Assembly: GCA_017940105.1 (NCBI GenBank)
Contig: JAGAZG010000050.1
Span: 1-15,107 of the forward strand
DNA from: Mailhella sp.
Lineage (GTDB): Bacteria; Desulfobacterota; Desulfovibrionia; Desulfovibrionales; Desulfovibrionaceae
Reading direction: 5' to 3'
Length of the DNA stretch: 15,107 bases
In this document: positions 13,201-15,107 of the stretch, piece by piece
Numbering within the stretch: the stretch's first letter is position 1
Layout: each line of letters begins with the position of its first letter
Made by a program: the position numbers and the translations under genes
The notes under the pieces: model-generated
What the model saw: the letters and a program-made list of their open reading frames with translations, nothing else
Told to the model about the DNA's origin: nothing
Database searches by the model: none

Positions 13201-14457
13201 ATGGCACAGATCCAGGCTATCAAAGGCTTTGCCGACCGTTTTCCTGCGGAAAGCCGCCTTTTTCAATTGATGGAAGACACGGCCAGAAAGGTTTTTCCCC
13301 TTTATGGCTTTGGCGAGCTGCGCACGCCGCTTATGGAGTATACAGATCTTTTCTGCCGTGGCATCGGCACAGAAACTGACGTCGTCCAGAAGGAGATGTA
13401 CAGCATTTCCGACAGCAAGGGGCGTTCCATGTCCCTCAGGCCGGAAGCCACGGCAGGCGTTATGCGCGCATATATAGAAAATGGCGTGCACGCCCGCGAG
13501 TCAGTCAGCAAGTTTTTCACCATCGGCCCGATGTTTCGGCACGAACGCCCGCAGAAAGGGCGTCTGCGCCAGTTCCATCAGATAAACTGCGAATGCCTTG
13601 GACCGAAAGAGCCCGAAGCTGACGCCGAGATCATTTGCATGATGATGGATTTTCTGGGTCGTCTTGGCCTGAAGGAGCTGACGCTGCAGATCAATTCCCT
13701 CGGCTGTTCAAACTGCCGCCCAAAATACCGCGCAACGCTGCATGACTGGCTTGCCGGCATTGGCCGCGACAAGCTTTGCGAAGACTGCGCACGCCGTATG
13801 GAAACCAATCCGTTGCGTGTGCTTGATTGCAAAGTCGAAGGTTGCCGCACCCTGACCGCAGGCGCCCCGCGCATCCTGGATAATGTCTGTCCAGAGTGTG
13901 AAGCGCATTTTGCAGCAGTTTTGCGTCATTTGGATGCGGAACATGTGCCATATCAGATCAACCATCGCCTTGTGCGAGGTCTGGATTACTACACTAGAAC
14001 GACATGGGAAGTCGTTTCAAACAACATAGGCTCGCAGGGTTCAGTTGCTGGCGGAGGACGCTACGACGGGCTTGTCGCCCAGCTGGGGGGGCCTGAGGTT
14101 CCCGGCATAGGCTTTGCCTGCGGCATGGAACGCCTGGCGCTGCTTATGGAAAACAGCATAACGCCTGAACTCAGCCCGGATTTTTATGTGGCGGTTCTTG
14201 ATGAAACATGCAAGGATGCAGGATTTGCCCTTGCGCAGTCTCTCCGCAGGGCGGGATTTGCCGGCATGCTTGGCTATGAAAGCCGCAGCATGAAGGCGAC
14301 CATGCGTCAGGCTGGCAAATCCAATGCCAGATGCACATTCATCATAGGGCCTGACGAACTGTCGTCAGGCCAGGTCATTGTCAAGAATATGGGAACGGGC
14401 GAACAGCGTTCCATCCCATGCAGCGAAGCCGTCAGCAGCCTTGGCGGAGAGAATTAA
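13201..14457 (+). CDS. hisS: Histidyl-tRNA synthetase
   Basis: A 418-residue class II synthetase that charges tRNA-His in the cytosol. The start at 13201 (MAQIQAIKGFADRFP) is the usual HisRS beginning and follows GCGGAG; the in-frame ATG at 13171 adds ten atypical residues and lies at or before the expected transcript start. Motif 2 is FRHERPQKGRLRQFHQ (112-127). The HisRS-specific LVRGLDYYTR is at 257-266, AGGGRYDGL at 283-291 and motif 3 GIGFACGMERL at 302-312. The rest (from about 325) is the anticodon-binding domain. Four Cys pairs sit in the insertion domain: C169/C172, C193/C196, C210/C215 and C230/C233. They suggest one or two bound zinc ions, which I recall from some HisRS but cannot verify here. 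aspS follows after 11 bases, a common pairing. Confidence 0.97.
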   Translation: MAQIQAIKGFADRFPAESRLFQLMEDTARKVFPLYGFGELRTPLMEYTDLFCRGIGTETDVVQKEMYSISDSKGRSMSLRPEATAGVMRAYIENGVHARESVSKFFTIGPMFRHERPQKGRLRQFHQINCECLGPKEPEADAEIICMMMDFLGRLGLKELTLQINSLGCSNCRPKYRATLHDWLAGIGRDKLCEDCARRMETNPLRVLDCKVEGCRTLTAGAPRILDNVCPECEAHFAAVLRHLDAEHVPYQINHRLVRGLDYYTRTTWEVVSNNIGSQGSVAGGGRYDGLVAQLGGPEVPGIGFACGMERLALLMENSITPELSPDFYVAVLDETCKDAGFALAQSLRRAGFAGMLGYESRSMKATMRQAGKSNARCTFIIGPDELSSGQVIVKNMGTGEQRSIPCSEAVSSLGGEN

Positions 14458-14468
14458 GGGAGTCGGCC

Positions 14469-15107
14469 ATGAGCCAGTTTGAACAGGAAGATAAAGTTGC
14501 CGTTGATGTCCAGAAGGAGCACGCACGCTATATCCGCCCCTTGGGGGACTGGCGTCGTAGTCATAGCTGCGGGCAGTTGACCATAGCCGATAACGGGCGC
14601 GAAGTATGCCTTATGGGCTGGGCACAGTACCGTCGCGATCATGGCGGACTTATTTTTGTTGACCTTCGCGACCGCGACGGACTCACGCAGGTGGTATTCA
14701 GCCCTGAAATCGCTCCTGAGGCGCATCGCGACGCCCATATCCTTCGCAGCGAATATGTGTTGGCTGTCAAGGGCCGCGTACGCCCCCGCCCTGAGGGCAT
14801 GACCAACCCCAATCTTCACACCGGTGAAATTGAGGTCGTCGTCCTGGACTGGAAGCTGCTCAACACTGCCAAGACGCCCCCTTTCCTTGTCGAAGACCGC
14901 ACGGACTGCGCAGAAAGCGTCCGCCTGCAGTACCGCTACGTAGACCTTCGCCGCCCTGTGATGGCGCGCAACCTCCGTATGCGCCATAAAATTGTGCAGG
15001 CTTGCCGTGATTATCTTAACGGTCTTGATTTTCTTGAAGTTGAAACTCCGTACCTTACCAAGTCTACTCCCGAAGGCGCCCGCGATTTCCTTGTACCAAG
15101 CAGAATG
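14469..15107 (+). CDS. aspS: Aspartyl-tRNA synthetase, 3' truncated by window end
   Basis: The first 213 codons of a bacterial-type AspRS; the frame is open to the last base. The start ATG follows AAGGGAG (14455-14461) and lies 11 bases after hisS. An N-terminal extension of about 24 residues precedes the OB-fold anticodon-binding domain: GDWRRSHSCGQLTIADNGRE, then VCLMGWAQYRRDHGGLIFVD and LRDRDGLTQVVFSPE, with the RRDHGGLIFVDLRDR signature of AspRS. The hinge and class II motif 1 region follow: LQYRYVDLRRPVMARNLRMR, then DFLEVETPYLTKSTPEGARD and FLVPSRM. The catalytic motifs 2 and 3 are beyond the window. It is cotranscribed with hisS. Confidence 0.96.
   Translation, partial: MSQFEQEDKVAVDVQKEHARYIRPLGDWRRSHSCGQLTIADNGREVCLMGWAQYRRDHGGLIFVDLRDRDGLTQVVFSPEIAPEAHRDAHILRSEYVLAVKGRVRPRPEGMTNPNLHTGEIEVVVLDWKLLNTAKTPPFLVEDRTDCAESVRLQYRYVDLRRPVMARNLRMRHKIVQACRDYLNGLDFLEVETPYLTKSTPEGARDFLVPSRM

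Overview
The window looks like chromosomal DNA from a sulfate- or sulfite-reducing deltaproteobacterium, probably a Desulfovibrionaceae member (Desulfovibrio, or a relative such as Bilophila or Mailhella). The grounds are moderate G+C, the hisS-aspS pair with Desulfovibrio-like sequences, a TRAP transporter, and several exported proteins of unknown function. The genus is inferred from recalled sequence style, not from a search.

Layout, left to right. (1) 1-1654: the end of a TRAP dicarboxylate-type transporter operon (truncated DctQ, complete DctM) closed by an intrinsic terminator. (2) 1655-2028: a roughly 190-bp structured intergenic element (copy A), then a good sigma70 promoter. (3) 2029-4524: two Sec-exported proteins of unknown function in a tight operon. 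(4) 4727-5377: an FCD-type GntR regulator. (5) 5378-5939: no gene. It holds a second, diverged copy (B) of the intergenic element, a relic-like ribosome binding site, and an AT-rich promoter whose -10 box overlaps a perfect 12-bp palindrome. (6) 5940-9209: an operon of an aspartate/glutamate-type racemase, a PLP-dependent D-cysteine desulfhydrase/cysteate lyase-type enzyme and an NhaC-family carrier, followed by a 22-bp perfect inverted repeat with a terminator core. (7) 9412-9738: a small exported protein made of FPD repeats, matching what I recall of the 7(1) 'septoil' knotted family. It converges on mntP (minus strand) with a 7-bp gap. (8) 10585-12929, minus strand: two more exported unknowns. 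One has seven Trp-acidic repeats in a low-complexity stalk followed by SH3-like modules; the other is helical. (9) 13201-15107: hisS behind a near-consensus promoter, then the first 213 codons of aspS, which runs off the window.

How the genes may work together: the GntR protein probably controls the racemase-lyase-carrier operon through the palindrome. The operon would take up an amino acid (perhaps D- or L-cysteine, or cysteate), interconvert its enantiomers and cleave it to pyruvate, ammonia and sulfide or sulfite. Sulfite would be a useful electron acceptor in such an organism. The exported unknowns have no assigned role. No tRNA, rRNA, CRISPR array, transposase or phage gene was seen.
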